Positions 1 to 7,849 of a stretch of DNA of 38,223 nt are shown here, in pieces. The notes below the pieces were generated by a model. That model made no database searches. It saw only the letters and a list, made by a program, of their open reading frames with translations, and had not been told where the DNA came from. The DNA lies in NCBI GenBank assembly GCA_024227235.1, contig JAAEKY010000736.1, positions 1-38,223 on the forward strand. The letters are read 5' to 3'. Source of the stretch: Desulfobacteraceae bacterium (GTDB lineage: Bacteria; Desulfobacterota; Desulfobacteria; Desulfobacterales; Desulfobacteraceae). Position 1 is the stretch's first letter, and each line of letters opens with the position of its first letter. The position numbers and the translations under genes are program-made.

Positions 1-657
1 ATTCTCAATGACCACATCTATATTGATGCCCTTTTTTCCTCTATCCGCTTGAGCTAGTATTTCTTCAATTTTCCTTTTGGAGATCCCTAAAGAATTTAAA
101 ATAGATTCTAAAAATGGGACAGCTGATGTTTCAAGAGTGTTTTCCGGATCAGTTTCTTTTCCTGCTATTGACTCAAAATCAAGTTCAAACAGCTTTTTAA
201 AAAGATCATCCAGGGTTAACTGACCATTTTCCACTTTTTCAGTAAGCTCTGCCATTAGATCATCTATGTCATTTTCCTTGAAACCGGCTTTGAGTAATAG
301 TTTTTTCAATGCGGCTAAACCGTCAGGATCAATTGAAATATTTTTTAAATCACCATTTGCAAACATTAAAAGAAAATTTCTTAAGGCTGAAACAAAGCCA
401 ACACCTTTTTCCTGATCCAATTCTTCTGACAACGATTCTATTATCTTTTCAGTATCTTTTGTTTGCGGGTCAGGATTTATTTGTGGTGGTGTTTCGTCTT
501 TCAAACCTCTTGCTTTCTCAAGTGTTTTATTAAAAGTTTGAGAAAACATCTGATTTTGAGAACCAGGGCTATCTGCATTAAACATGATTTCTTTTGGAAG
601 ATCCTGTTGAATCATGTTTAAAAAAGAGCTACTGACATCTGAAAAAGTAAAATTCAT
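1..657 (-). CDS. fliK: Flagellar hook-length control protein FliK, N-terminal part (runs off window)
   Basis: An open frame starts with ATG at 657 and stays open to base 1, giving 219 codons with no stop, so the gene is cut by the window edge. An AGGTG ribosome site sits about four bases before the ATG. The visible part is acidic and low in complexity: a Q/N/S-rich start, a run like 'LDQEKG', then short helices of the form 'LKKLLLKAGF' and 'MAELTEKVENGQLTLDDLFKKLF'-like segments. No conserved FliK C-terminal domain is visible because it would lie outside. The call rests mainly on position: in deltaproteobacteria fliK follows fliJ and a MotE-like gene at the end of the flgB-fliJ series. FliK measures hook length and switches export specificity. 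It is separated from its upstream neighbour by 736 bp and has its own sigma-54 promoter. Confidence 0.7.
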   Translation of the reverse strand, partial: MNFTFSDVSSSFLNMIQQDLPKEIMFNADSPGSQNQMFSQTFNKTLEKARGLKDETPPQINPDPQTKDTEKIIESLSEELDQEKGVGFVSALRNFLLMFANGDLKNISIDPDGLAALKKLLLKAGFKENDIDDLMAELTEKVENGQLTLDDLFKKLFELDFESIAGKETDPENTLETSAVPFLESILNSLGISKRKIEEILAQADRGKKGINIDVVIEN

Positions 658-695
658 AAAACACCTATTAATATGTTTCTTTTGCTAAATAGAAC

Positions 696-712
696 AGCAA
701 TGATCATGCCAT
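696..712 (-). promoter_or_regulatory. Sigma-54 promoter for fliK
   Basis: On the minus strand the site reads TGGCATG-ATCA-TTGCT, with GG at 710-709 and GC at 698-697, exactly ten bases apart. Compared with the sigma-54 consensus TGGCACG-N4-TTGCT only one base differs. The transcription start should fall near 686, about 30 bases before the fliK ATG at 657. The presence of two sigma-54 activators in the same cluster supports function. Confidence 0.8.
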
Positions 713-1082
713 TTTTACATGAACGAGCAATTGTTGTTTGAGTTCAATAGGTTACGATGTTTACTCTCAGGTTTGAGAAGGCATTTTTTGTTTGTTTTGG
801 AATATATTTCCCAACAAAATAAAATGCATGGGAAAATATTACCTGATGAAAAAAAATCGATTCAAAAAATGAATAGACAAAAATCCATATATACAGTTGC
901 CAGAAAAATTTTCCAATTCGGTGGATGTTTGAAGAGGAGCTAATGCCCAAAACATTCAATATATCAGTTTTCATATTAATGTTCCGAAATAAAATATTAT
1001 AATTAGATTCCGGTAAATGATTACAGTTGAGCGTTCTGCAACTTTCAGCTAAAGCAAATTCGAGTCGGGTCTGACCTTCAGG

Positions 1083-1102
1083 TTATGAAATATCCAGGCT
1101 AA
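1083..1102 (-). repeat. Dispersed 20-bp repeat, copy 1
   Basis: Read on the minus strand this is TTAGCCTGGATATTTCATAA. It matches 18 of 20 bases of the plus-strand sequence at 38059-38078, with both differences being transitions. Both copies lie in non-coding sequence, which suggests a genome-wide short repeat family. Confidence 0.5.
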
Positions 1103-1129
1103 AAATTTCAATTTTGATGCACCTTCCAG

Positions 1130-1327
1130 TGGAAGGCTGATTGCCTTATGGGAGCATATGGATCTTTGCGTATAAATTCTTGATTCCTGTAACGGTTAAA
1201 CCGCCAAACTGTTTGAGGGAAGAATGACCGAGTCTTTGGCGGTCAGTGGAAGGGATCTTACGTGTGACCTTCAGGTTAGAATTTGTAGCAATGTCCATCC
1301 TGCGGACATAAGGCAATCAGCCTGGAA
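1130..1327. mobile_element. MITE-like non-autonomous element with 16-bp TIRs and 5-bp flanking duplication
   Basis: GGCTGATTGCCTTATG at 1135-1150 is the perfect reverse complement of 1307-1322. The element is 188 bp between outer TIR ends and is flanked on both sides by TGGAA (1130-1134 and 1323-1327), as expected for a 5-bp target duplication. There is no open frame of note inside. Internal features are a perfect 9-bp inverted repeat (1200-1208 with 1235-1243), a 6-bp inverted repeat (1225-1230 with 1240-1245) that competes with it, and a 6-bp hairpin (1291-1296 with 1304-1309). The parent transposon is not in this window and I cannot name its family. Confidence 0.6.
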
Positions 1328-1393
1328 CGGGTTAAATTGAGGCTGCCGATAAATGTATGTGGAGAATTAGTGGTTTGAACGGCTTTAAAAGGA

Positions 1394-2029
1394 TTACTTC
1401 TTTTTAAACGCAAGGCGCTCACTAATTTTAGCTGCCTTTTCACTATCAACAAAGGCTAAAATCAGTGATGCTGACGCTTCACGCATTCTTAAAAATATTT
1501 CCTGGGCCACTTCCAGATTCATTTTATCAACAATCTGAGCTGCATTTTTTGGTTTCATACCTGCATACATTTTTACAAGTCTTCCAATTTTAGCTTCGTA
1601 TGCAGCTTCTCTATCCAGCTCTTGTTGCGTTTTCTTTTTATCCAGAAGGACCATACTTTCTTCAATTTGTTTTTTTAAGGCATTTAAATTTTCTAATTTT
1701 TCATCAATTTGTTCTTCAAATATCTCAAGTTCTTTTTTTTCTTGTTTAAAGGAATTATGCTGTTTTTCAATCATTGTTTTTTTTTCTTCAAGACCCCGCA
1801 ATACAACCTTGGCTGGATCAGGACACTCTGGACATTCAGGGCATGGCTTTTCTTCAACGTCTTCACCATCTTTCTTTTCAGGATCTTTTTCTTTCTTTTC
1901 TTCATCAGCGGCATATGCATTTGACACATTAAAAGTCAAACCATCCTTCTGATAATATAAAGATCCTAAGAATGCAGAGAAGATCAAACATATGGTAAGA
2001 ATAAAGCCTATCTTTTTATAGTGTTTCAT
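1394..2029 (-). CDS. MotE-like flagellar periplasmic protein
   Basis: A 211-residue protein. It has an N-terminal membrane anchor or signal (about residues 8-26), then a highly charged linker with a CPECPECP motif (Cys 63, 66 and 69), a long coiled coil (about 75-145), and a C-terminal helical domain (about 148-208) of the MgtE-N/FliG-like type ('GRLVKMYAGMKPKNAA' ... 'FLRMREASASLILAFV'). This layout is that of MotE-family proteins; in rhizobia MotE is a periplasmic chaperone for the motor protein MotC. The start overlaps the end of fliJ by 14 bases, so the two are probably translationally coupled. The closely spaced cysteines are unusual for the family as I know it. The exact role in this organism is not shown by sequence. 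Confidence 0.7.
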   Translation of the reverse strand: MKHYKKIGFILTICLIFSAFLGSLYYQKDGLTFNVSNAYAADEEKKEKDPEKKDGEDVEEKPCPECPECPDPAKVVLRGLEEKKTMIEKQHNSFKQEKKELEIFEEQIDEKLENLNALKKQIEESMVLLDKKKTQQELDREAAYEAKIGRLVKMYAGMKPKNAAQIVDKMNLEVAQEIFLRMREASASLILAFVDSEKAAKISERLAFKKK

Positions 2030-2474
2030 TGGATAACTTCCTCGCTGTTTTTAAGGATGAAATCTCATCAAGTTCTTTTTGTTCGATTTTAATAATTTCT
2101 TGAGTATGCTCAATTTTTAGCTTTTCACGATAAAGCTCCATCACCTTTTTATCAATACTTTTTTTATTGAGTTCCAATAATTTTTTTTTAAGCATTTCAT
2201 TTAATTGAACTTTTCTTTTCTTTTCATTTTCCATACTAGTTTCCACAGACTCAAGATAATTATAGTACCGTCTGAACTTTGCTGCACTAATTCCATCAGA
2301 CACTACACCTTCCATTGTATCCATATTTTTATCCCGGGTTTGCCTCAAAGAAACAATCTGATCTTCACAATTTTTTACATCCATATGGGCTTTAGCGGTT
2401 TTTTGCTGGGCAAGCCGCTCCATATATTCTCTGTATTTGAGCAATGGCTGTAATTTAAATTCAAATCTCTTCAT
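2016..2474 (-). CDS. fliJ: Flagellar export chaperone FliJ
   Basis: A 152-residue protein that is almost entirely charged coiled coil. It begins with a typical FliJ opening ('FKLQPLLKYREYMERLAQQ'). FliJ is the stalk-like, gamma-subunit-like partner of the FliI ATPase in the flagellar type III export apparatus and also helps recycle chaperones. The length is normal for the family. It starts three bases after the fliI stop and overlaps the MotE-like gene at its 3' end, which places it firmly in the operon. Confidence 0.9.
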   Translation of the reverse strand: MKRFEFKLQPLLKYREYMERLAQQKTAKAHMDVKNCEDQIVSLRQTRDKNMDTMEGVVSDGISAAKFRRYYNYLESVETSMENEKKRKVQLNEMLKKKLLELNKKSIDKKVMELYREKLKIEHTQEIIKIEQKELDEISSLKTARKLSNETL

Positions 2475-2477
2475 GAA

Positions 2478-3827
2478 TTACTCTTTTTTTTCTAATTTTA
2501 TTCCCAACGCTTTTTTCAAACCATTCACACTGGCCTGAATATCAACTTTTCTATTCATATCCTGCCTTAAAAATTGTACAATTCCCGGCATTAAATGTTT
2601 TGCTTCATCAACATCAGGGTCTGACCCATCAACATACGCACCGATGGTAATCATATCTTCGGCACTTTTATAAGCGGATAAGACGCTGACTGCTTTTTCC
2701 CTTATCACAATATGATCTTTCTTGGTAACATCACGTATGACTCTTGAGATACTTGCTAAAACATCAATAGCTGGATAGTGACCTCTGTTGGCAAGATCCC
2801 TTGATAAAACAATGTGGCCATCTACAATCGATCGAACCGTATCTCCAACAGGATCATTTAAATCATCTCCCTCTACTAAAACAGTATAAATCCCTGTAAT
2901 AGATCCTCCATTTTCCATATTCCCGGCTCGTTCAAGCAGCAAGGGAATCTGTACAAAAAATGTTGGCGTATATCCCCGGGTTGTTGGCGGTTCACCCGCG
3001 GCAAGGCCCACATCTCTTGATGACATGGCAAACCGAGTGATGGAGTCCACCATCAATAAAACATTTTTCCCTTGATCTCTGAAATACTCAGCTATGGTGG
3101 TGGCAAGATAAGCGCCTCTTATCCTTACCAATGGCGGAGAATCTGAGGTGGCTGCAACGACGACTGCTCTTTTCAACCCTTCTTCGCCCAGTGTGTCATT
3201 AATAAAATCTTTTACTTCCCTGCCTCTTTCCCCGATAAGACCAATAACAATCACATCTGCGCTGGTATGTTTGGTCATCATCCCCATTAAGATACTTTTA
3301 CCGATCCCTGAACCTGCCATTATTGCAACCCGTTGGCCCCTCCCAAGCGTGATCAGGCTATTGATGGCCGCAACACCAACATCAAGAGGTTCTTTGATGG
3401 GCTCTCTATCCATGGGTCCTATGGGTTTCCCGTATAAATTATATTCTTGAGTATACTCTATCTGTCCCTTACCGTCTATGGGATCTCCCATACCATCTAT
3501 TACTCTTCCTAAAAGCTGATCTGAGACACCAATGGTCTGTGATGCAGCTAAAGGAATAATTCTATTACCAAGGCTAATCCCCCTGATATCGCCATAAGGC
3601 ATAAACAAGGCCTTTTCTTTTTTAAATCCTACAACTTCAGCTTTTATTTGTTGTCCCTGATCATTAATAATACGGCAAAGACTTCCAATGCCCAATCCTA
3701 AACTATCCCCTTGAGCAATCAACCCAACAACCTGAGAAACCCTTCCTTCAGGTTGTATAGTGACACACTGATCCACAGCTTCCTCATATTTTTGAAAATC
3801 TAGTTTATTTAAGTATTCAACACTCAT
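2478..3827 (-). CDS. fliI: Flagellum-specific export ATPase FliI
   Basis: A 449-residue F1-beta-like ATPase that powers or gates flagellar type III export. The Walker A motif AGSGIGKS is at residues 171-178, the Walker B region is 'VLLMVDSITRFA', and the family signature 'PPTTRGYTPTFF' follows. The N-terminal beta-barrel and C-terminal helical regions are both present and the length is standard. It directly follows fliH with no intergenic space (fliH ends at 3828) and precedes fliJ by three bases, giving the usual FliH-FliI-FliJ export module. Confidence 0.97.
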   Translation of the reverse strand: MSVEYLNKLDFQKYEEAVDQCVTIQPEGRVSQVVGLIAQGDSLGLGIGSLCRIINDQGQQIKAEVVGFKKEKALFMPYGDIRGISLGNRIIPLAASQTIGVSDQLLGRVIDGMGDPIDGKGQIEYTQEYNLYGKPIGPMDREPIKEPLDVGVAAINSLITLGRGQRVAIMAGSGIGKSILMGMMTKHTSADVIVIGLIGERGREVKDFINDTLGEEGLKRAVVVAATSDSPPLVRIRGAYLATTIAEYFRDQGKNVLLMVDSITRFAMSSRDVGLAAGEPPTTRGYTPTFFVQIPLLLERAGNMENGGSITGIYTVLVEGDDLNDPVGDTVRSIVDGHIVLSRDLANRGHYPAIDVLASISRVIRDVTKKDHIVIREKAVSVLSAYKSAEDMITIGAYVDGSDPDVDEAKHLMPGIVQFLRQDMNRKVDIQASVNGLKKALGIKLEKKE

Positions 3828-4802
3828 TTAGGCCCCTGCAGCTTTAATGGCGTCAAAGATGGCTTCAAGTTTGGAGTCGGCATCTACCGCCACTGAAGCA
3901 GTATTGGTCTCAATTTTACAACCGCCTTTTTTAATCGAGGGATCTGATCGTACGGATATACTGTTTAAAGAATCAATCTGCTCAAAAAACTCTTCTTTAA
4001 CCAATTCAATATATTCATAATCATCTGAAGATACACTCAATATTATTTCTTCGGGTTCAATAAGTTCTTTTAATGCTTCCAAAATCATGTTCTTAACAAT
4101 TTCATCATCAATTTCTATCCGCGCCATAATTACTTTTGTTACAATTTGCTGTATCAGTGAAATAATCCTTTCTTCATACTTCTCAACCAACAAATCCAAA
4201 GTCTGATCTGCAGACTTCAATGATTCTTCAAGAAAACTTAGAATTTCAACAGCCTTTTCCTGAGTTTGTTTAGTTCCTTTTTCTTCTCCTTCTGAAAGGC
4301 CTTGGTCAAATCCTTGTTCAAACCCTTGTTTTTGGCCTTTTTCTTTTCCCTCTTGTTCTCCTTTTTCTAACCCTTTTTCTTCACCTTCTTTAAACCCTTC
4401 TTCATATCCATCCTTTTTCCCCTGTTCAATACCTTGATCAAGCCCTTCACGATACCCTTTTTCTTCAGGGGTTTCTTCTGGTTCTTCCGGATCTTCATTC
4501 CCCAATATTTGTTGTTCCGAATCTTGCTTTGCATTGTCGATCACTTCTTTATTTAAAGGATCTTCTTTTTTTTCAACTAAAGGCTTAAAAACAATTTCTT
4601 CCTGTTCTTTTTTCTCCTCAAAGATGGCTTCAAATCCAAAGGATTCTTTTTCCTCAAACTCAGTTTTTTCAAACAAGGCTTTAAATCGATTAAAATCCGG
4701 TTTAGATTCGTCTGTTTTTTTTGAAACTTCGTCATCTAAACTTTCTAAAGAGCCTACACTCAAAGGCTCAAACTGACTATTATCATTATCAGACAAGGAC
4801 AT
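3828..4802 (-). CDS. fliH: Flagellar export regulator FliH with long GxxxG repeat
   Basis: A 324-residue acidic protein. Residues 1-115 are Glu/Lys-rich and probably disordered. Residues 116-176 carry 16 glycines spaced exactly four apart, that is 15 consecutive GxxxG steps, the hallmark repeat of FliH. The C-terminal part (about 180-324) resembles the V/A-type ATPase E-subunit-like domain ('VTKVIMARIEIDDEIVKNMI'). FliH dimers bind FliI and tether it to the export gate. The start overlaps fliG by 14 bases. The repeat is long, and the protein is larger than the approximately 230-residue enteric FliH. Confidence 0.93.
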   Translation of the reverse strand: MSLSDNDNSQFEPLSVGSLESLDDEVSKKTDESKPDFNRFKALFEKTEFEEKESFGFEAIFEEKKEQEEIVFKPLVEKKEDPLNKEVIDNAKQDSEQQILGNEDPEEPEETPEEKGYREGLDQGIEQGKKDGYEEGFKEGEEKGLEKGEQEGKEKGQKQGFEQGFDQGLSEGEEKGTKQTQEKAVEILSFLEESLKSADQTLDLLVEKYEERIISLIQQIVTKVIMARIEIDDEIVKNMILEALKELIEPEEIILSVSSDDYEYIELVKEEFFEQIDSLNSISVRSDPSIKKGGCKIETNTASVAVDADSKLEAIFDAIKAAGA

Positions 4803-5802
4803 CGTCTTTTCCTTTGCCTAAGGTTATGGTGCCATCAGCCTCAAGTTCCTTGGCTGCTCGAACAACTGCCTGCTGGCATTCTTCAACTTCTGCCAGTCGA
4901 ATGGGACCCATGGCTTCAAGATCGTCTTTAAGCATTTCACCGGCTCTCTGGGAAAGATTGGAGAAAACCTTATCTTTCATTTCATCTGTTGCAGTCTTGA
5001 GAGCATATGTCAACTGTTGACCTTCAACCTTCTTAAGGATTTCTCTCATTGCCATATCATCTATGCTTGTCAAATCTTCAAATACAAACATCAAATTACG
5101 GATATCATTTGCCATTTCAGGATTGTCTTCCTCAACATATTCCATGACGACATCTTCAGTTGCCTTATCTACCCCATTGATGATATCCACAAGTACCTGC
5201 AATCCACCCGCTTTTCCTCCAGGCCCTACAGCACCACTAAGTTCAAGTTTTAAAGCCCGGTCAACATCTCTGACAACATCTTCTGAAATCTGCCCTAATT
5301 TTGCTATTCTCATCGCAATATCCCCTTTTAATTCTTCGGGAAGAGATATTATTATTTCTGATGATATTTCAGGCGGCATATGAGCAAGAATCATTGCAAT
5401 GGTTTGAGGGTGCTCACCTTCAACATAACCGGCAAGTGTTCCAACATTCACATTCCTGCTCCAGATAAACGGTTTATCCTGTTTTTTCTTCTCAAGATCT
5501 TCAAGAATCGTTTTGGCTTCTTTCTCTTTTAATGTACCTTTAACAATATTTTGAATAAATGAATCACTTTCGAAAATCATTTTAAATTCGCCTTCAAATG
5601 TATTCACAAATTCTTTGGCAACCATTTTTAAAATTTCAGGTGTAATCTGATCAATTGATGACATCTCAAATGCCACTTCGCTGATTTCTCGTTCAGTCAT
5701 TTTCTCAAATATCTGAGTCGCATACTCCTCTCCCATATACATTAAGAAAATTGCTGTCTTTTGTGGACCGGATAATTTTTTTATATCTACGTCATCCGCC
5801 AT
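4789..5802 (-). CDS. fliG: Flagellar motor switch protein FliG
   Basis: A 337-residue rotor protein that forms the upper ring of the C-ring and takes torque from the stator. The N-terminal domain starts 'LSGPQKTAIFLMYMGEEYA', the middle domain has the EHPQT motif at residues 130-134, and the C-terminal domain carries the charged ridge ('DDMAMREILKKVEGQQLTYALK' region). Length is normal. The start codon overlaps the fliF stop by one base, so the FliF-FliG pair that assembles together is also translationally coupled. Confidence 0.97.
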   Translation of the reverse strand: MADDVDIKKLSGPQKTAIFLMYMGEEYATQIFEKMTEREISEVAFEMSSIDQITPEILKMVAKEFVNTFEGEFKMIFESDSFIQNIVKGTLKEKEAKTILEDLEKKKQDKPFIWSRNVNVGTLAGYVEGEHPQTIAMILAHMPPEISSEIIISLPEELKGDIAMRIAKLGQISEDVVRDVDRALKLELSGAVGPGGKAGGLQVLVDIINGVDKATEDVVMEYVEEDNPEMANDIRNLMFVFEDLTSIDDMAMREILKKVEGQQLTYALKTATDEMKDKVFSNLSQRAGEMLKDDLEAMGPIRLAEVEECQQAVVRAAKELEADGTITLGKGKDDVLV

Positions 5803-7508
5803 TATACTATCTCCTCTGTATCGCTTATCCAGCCCTTAAGGATATTGACAGTCTTACCAATATCTTTTTGGGCATAATATCTTGCCTTTTCATTAAAAGA
5901 CATATTGGTTAAGTAAGACGTACGCTCTGATGCACTCATCTTCTTCATAAAATCATCTTTTTGCCCTTCTGTCATTAGATCCATATATTCTTTTTGCTGC
6001 TTACCATCCATTTGAATAAAGTGAAGTTCTTTCTCCTCTTCTTCAATCTGATCCAATTCTTCCGGTCCAGGTAATGCTTCCTGCTCAACTTTAACTTTTA
6101 TTTCTTTCACAGTCCTTGCGATGGGCCATATGACAAGCAGGAGTAATACGAGCACGATCACCCCATTTGCAATCTGTCTGCCATATTCTTTCTGGATCTT
6201 TTTCAGCCCGGTAATTTGCGGCCCTGCATCAATATCGGCAATGGAGGCAAACGGAAAACATTCCATGGAAATTTGATCACTTCTGTCTTCATTATATCCC
6301 ATGGCTTTAATAACGATATCTTCAAACTGCTTCATATTTTCAGAAGATCTTGGTACATACGTCTTTTCCTTATGACCATTTTCATCTGTTTTATATTCGT
6401 AAATCCCATCTACAACTGCGGCTACAGAAAGCCTTGTTAATACAGCCATGGGTTTTGTAGTTTCCCGTATCCGTTTACTGATTTCATAATTGAATGTATC
6501 GTCACTTTTATTTGTCCGCTCATTATTCTGCTCACCTGACAAGTCTTCTCCTACAATCGGATTCACACTAGAAGGCGTTGGAATCTCTTGTGCGGTTGTC
6601 GTGAGTTTTTCTGCACGGTTTTTACGGCTCCTGATAAACTCCCCGCCTCTTTCAAATGGATCATATATTTCTTCGTTCATATCGTTTCTCGAAAAATCCA
6701 TTTCAGATGTCACCCGTACAATGGCTTTGTCCTTTCCAACGATTCTTTCCAGCATGGTTTGAATTCTTTTTGTAAGATTTACTTCGTATCTGACTTTATA
6801 TTGATATTGTGCATCCGCTAAATTCTGAGCGGTTATTTTAGCTTGTTCCTCTTCTGATTTGCCTTCAAAAAGGATTCTGCCTGTTGTATCCACAATGGTG
6901 ACTAATTTAGGCGTTAAATCCTGAATAGAGCTTGCCACCAAATGGGCGATGGCCGTAACTTTTTCTTTTTCAAGATCTGAATTTAACTCTAATAAAATAG
7001 ATGCTGATGGCTTTTTTATCTCTTCAACAAAAACAGAATCCTTCGGCATGACAATCATTACTCGAGCTGTTTTAACCTCATCAAACGCACTGATGGTTCT
7101 GGACAACTCACCTTGGATTGCTCTTTTTTTATTAATTTTTTGAACGAATTCGGTTGTTCCAAATTCGGTTTTATCAAATATTTCAAACCCGACTCCCCCC
7201 CCTTTAGGGATTCCCTCTTTTGCCATTGTAAGCCTGACATCATAAACAATGTCTTCGGGCACTGTAATAGTCGTTCCATCTCCCGTTAGCCGGTATGGGG
7301 TATTGGTTTCTTTTAGTTTGTCAACCACCAATGCGGCATCATCCTTTGTGAGCCCGGAATACGCTGTCTTAAATTGGGTCTTATTTGCCCAGATAAACAT
7401 GGTGGTGAACCCTGCAATAAGAACCATAGTCAAAACTCCAATGGCAATTTTTCTGGGCAGCGGTAACTCTTTGAGTGTCTTAATTATTCTTTCAATGACG
7501 GGATTCAT
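5802..7508 (-). CDS. fliF: Flagellar MS-ring protein FliF
   Basis: A 568-residue MS-ring subunit. Membrane segments are at about residues 20-42 and 449-466, with the periplasmic ring-building domains between ('YSGLTKDDAALVVDKLKE' and 'GVGFEIFDKTEFGTTEFVQ' are family signatures). The cytoplasmic C-terminal tail that binds FliG is present. The ATG at 7508 follows fliE by 34 bases. It is the base on which rotor, rod and export gate assemble. Confidence 0.97.
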   Translation of the reverse strand: MNPVIERIIKTLKELPLPRKIAIGVLTMVLIAGFTTMFIWANKTQFKTAYSGLTKDDAALVVDKLKETNTPYRLTGDGTTITVPEDIVYDVRLTMAKEGIPKGGGVGFEIFDKTEFGTTEFVQKINKKRAIQGELSRTISAFDEVKTARVMIVMPKDSVFVEEIKKPSASILLELNSDLEKEKVTAIAHLVASSIQDLTPKLVTIVDTTGRILFEGKSEEEQAKITAQNLADAQYQYKVRYEVNLTKRIQTMLERIVGKDKAIVRVTSEMDFSRNDMNEEIYDPFERGGEFIRSRKNRAEKLTTTAQEIPTPSSVNPIVGEDLSGEQNNERTNKSDDTFNYEISKRIRETTKPMAVLTRLSVAAVVDGIYEYKTDENGHKEKTYVPRSSENMKQFEDIVIKAMGYNEDRSDQISMECFPFASIADIDAGPQITGLKKIQKEYGRQIANGVIVLVLLLLVIWPIARTVKEIKVKVEQEALPGPEELDQIEEEEKELHFIQMDGKQQKEYMDLMTEGQKDDFMKKMSASERTSYLTNMSFNEKARYYAQKDIGKTVNILKGWISDTEEIV

Positions 7509-7542
7509 AACCTCATATTACTCCATTTAAACCTTAATGATA

Positions 7543-7833
7543 TCATACCTGCATCCGCATGACTTCGTTATAAGCTGTCATAACTTTATTTCTAACCTGG
7601 GATAAAACCTTTAAGGAAGTTTCGGCTTTTCCAATCATCATCATCCCTTCATGAATACCTAATTCCCCTTTAATGACCTTTTCAATCGCATCATCTGCAA
7701 TATTCTGTTTTGAATTCACATCTTTAACGGCTTGTTCAATCTTTTTTGCAAACCCTGAATCCCGCCGGTTTATTTTACTGGGCAATCGCTCTGTATTTAA
7801 AGATATTGGATTAATTCCTTTTATCCCAGTCAT
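7543..7833 (-). CDS. fliE: Flagellar hook-basal body protein FliE
   Basis: A 96-residue protein ending in the typical FliE helix ('AETSLKVLSQVRNKVMTAYNEVMRMQV'). FliE joins the MS-ring and export gate to the proximal rod. The length and the position between flgC and fliF match the standard flgB-flgC-fliE-fliF order. Confidence 0.95.
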   Translation of the reverse strand: MTGIKGINPISLNTERLPSKINRRDSGFAKKIEQAVKDVNSKQNIADDAIEKVIKGELGIHEGMMMIGKAETSLKVLSQVRNKVMTAYNEVMRMQV

Positions 7834-7849
7834 AATATTATCCTCCTAA

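Larger units (their letters stand above)
658..1393. other. 736-bp non-coding gap between motE-like gene and fliK
   Basis: This gap interrupts an otherwise tightly packed minus-strand flagellar series. It holds the fliK sigma-54 promoter (696-712) and a MITE-like element (1130-1327). It also holds a hairpin at 1122-1136 (CCTTCC-AGT-GGAAGG), a 14-bp direct repeat TGACCTTCAGGTTA at 1073-1086 and 1265-1278, and one copy of a dispersed repeat at 1083-1102. Two short open frames at 719-943 (+) and 744-974 (-) lack ribosome sites and recognisable sequence and are not called as genes. Confidence 0.8.

Noticed and set aside
719-974. Two short open frames in opposite directions in the motE-fliK gap (74 and 76 codons)
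   Set aside because: Neither has a ribosome site, both are AT-driven low-complexity sequences, and one overlaps the antisense of the other; no family resemblance.
1345-1352. GCCGATAA, a perfect sigma-28 (FliA) -10 box
   Set aside because: It points rightwards into the 3' end of a minus-strand gene, and the only TAAA upstream is 8 bases away instead of about 15.
3148-3450. Open frame of 100 codons antisense to fliI
   Set aside because: A shadow of the strongly conserved fliI frame; no independent features.
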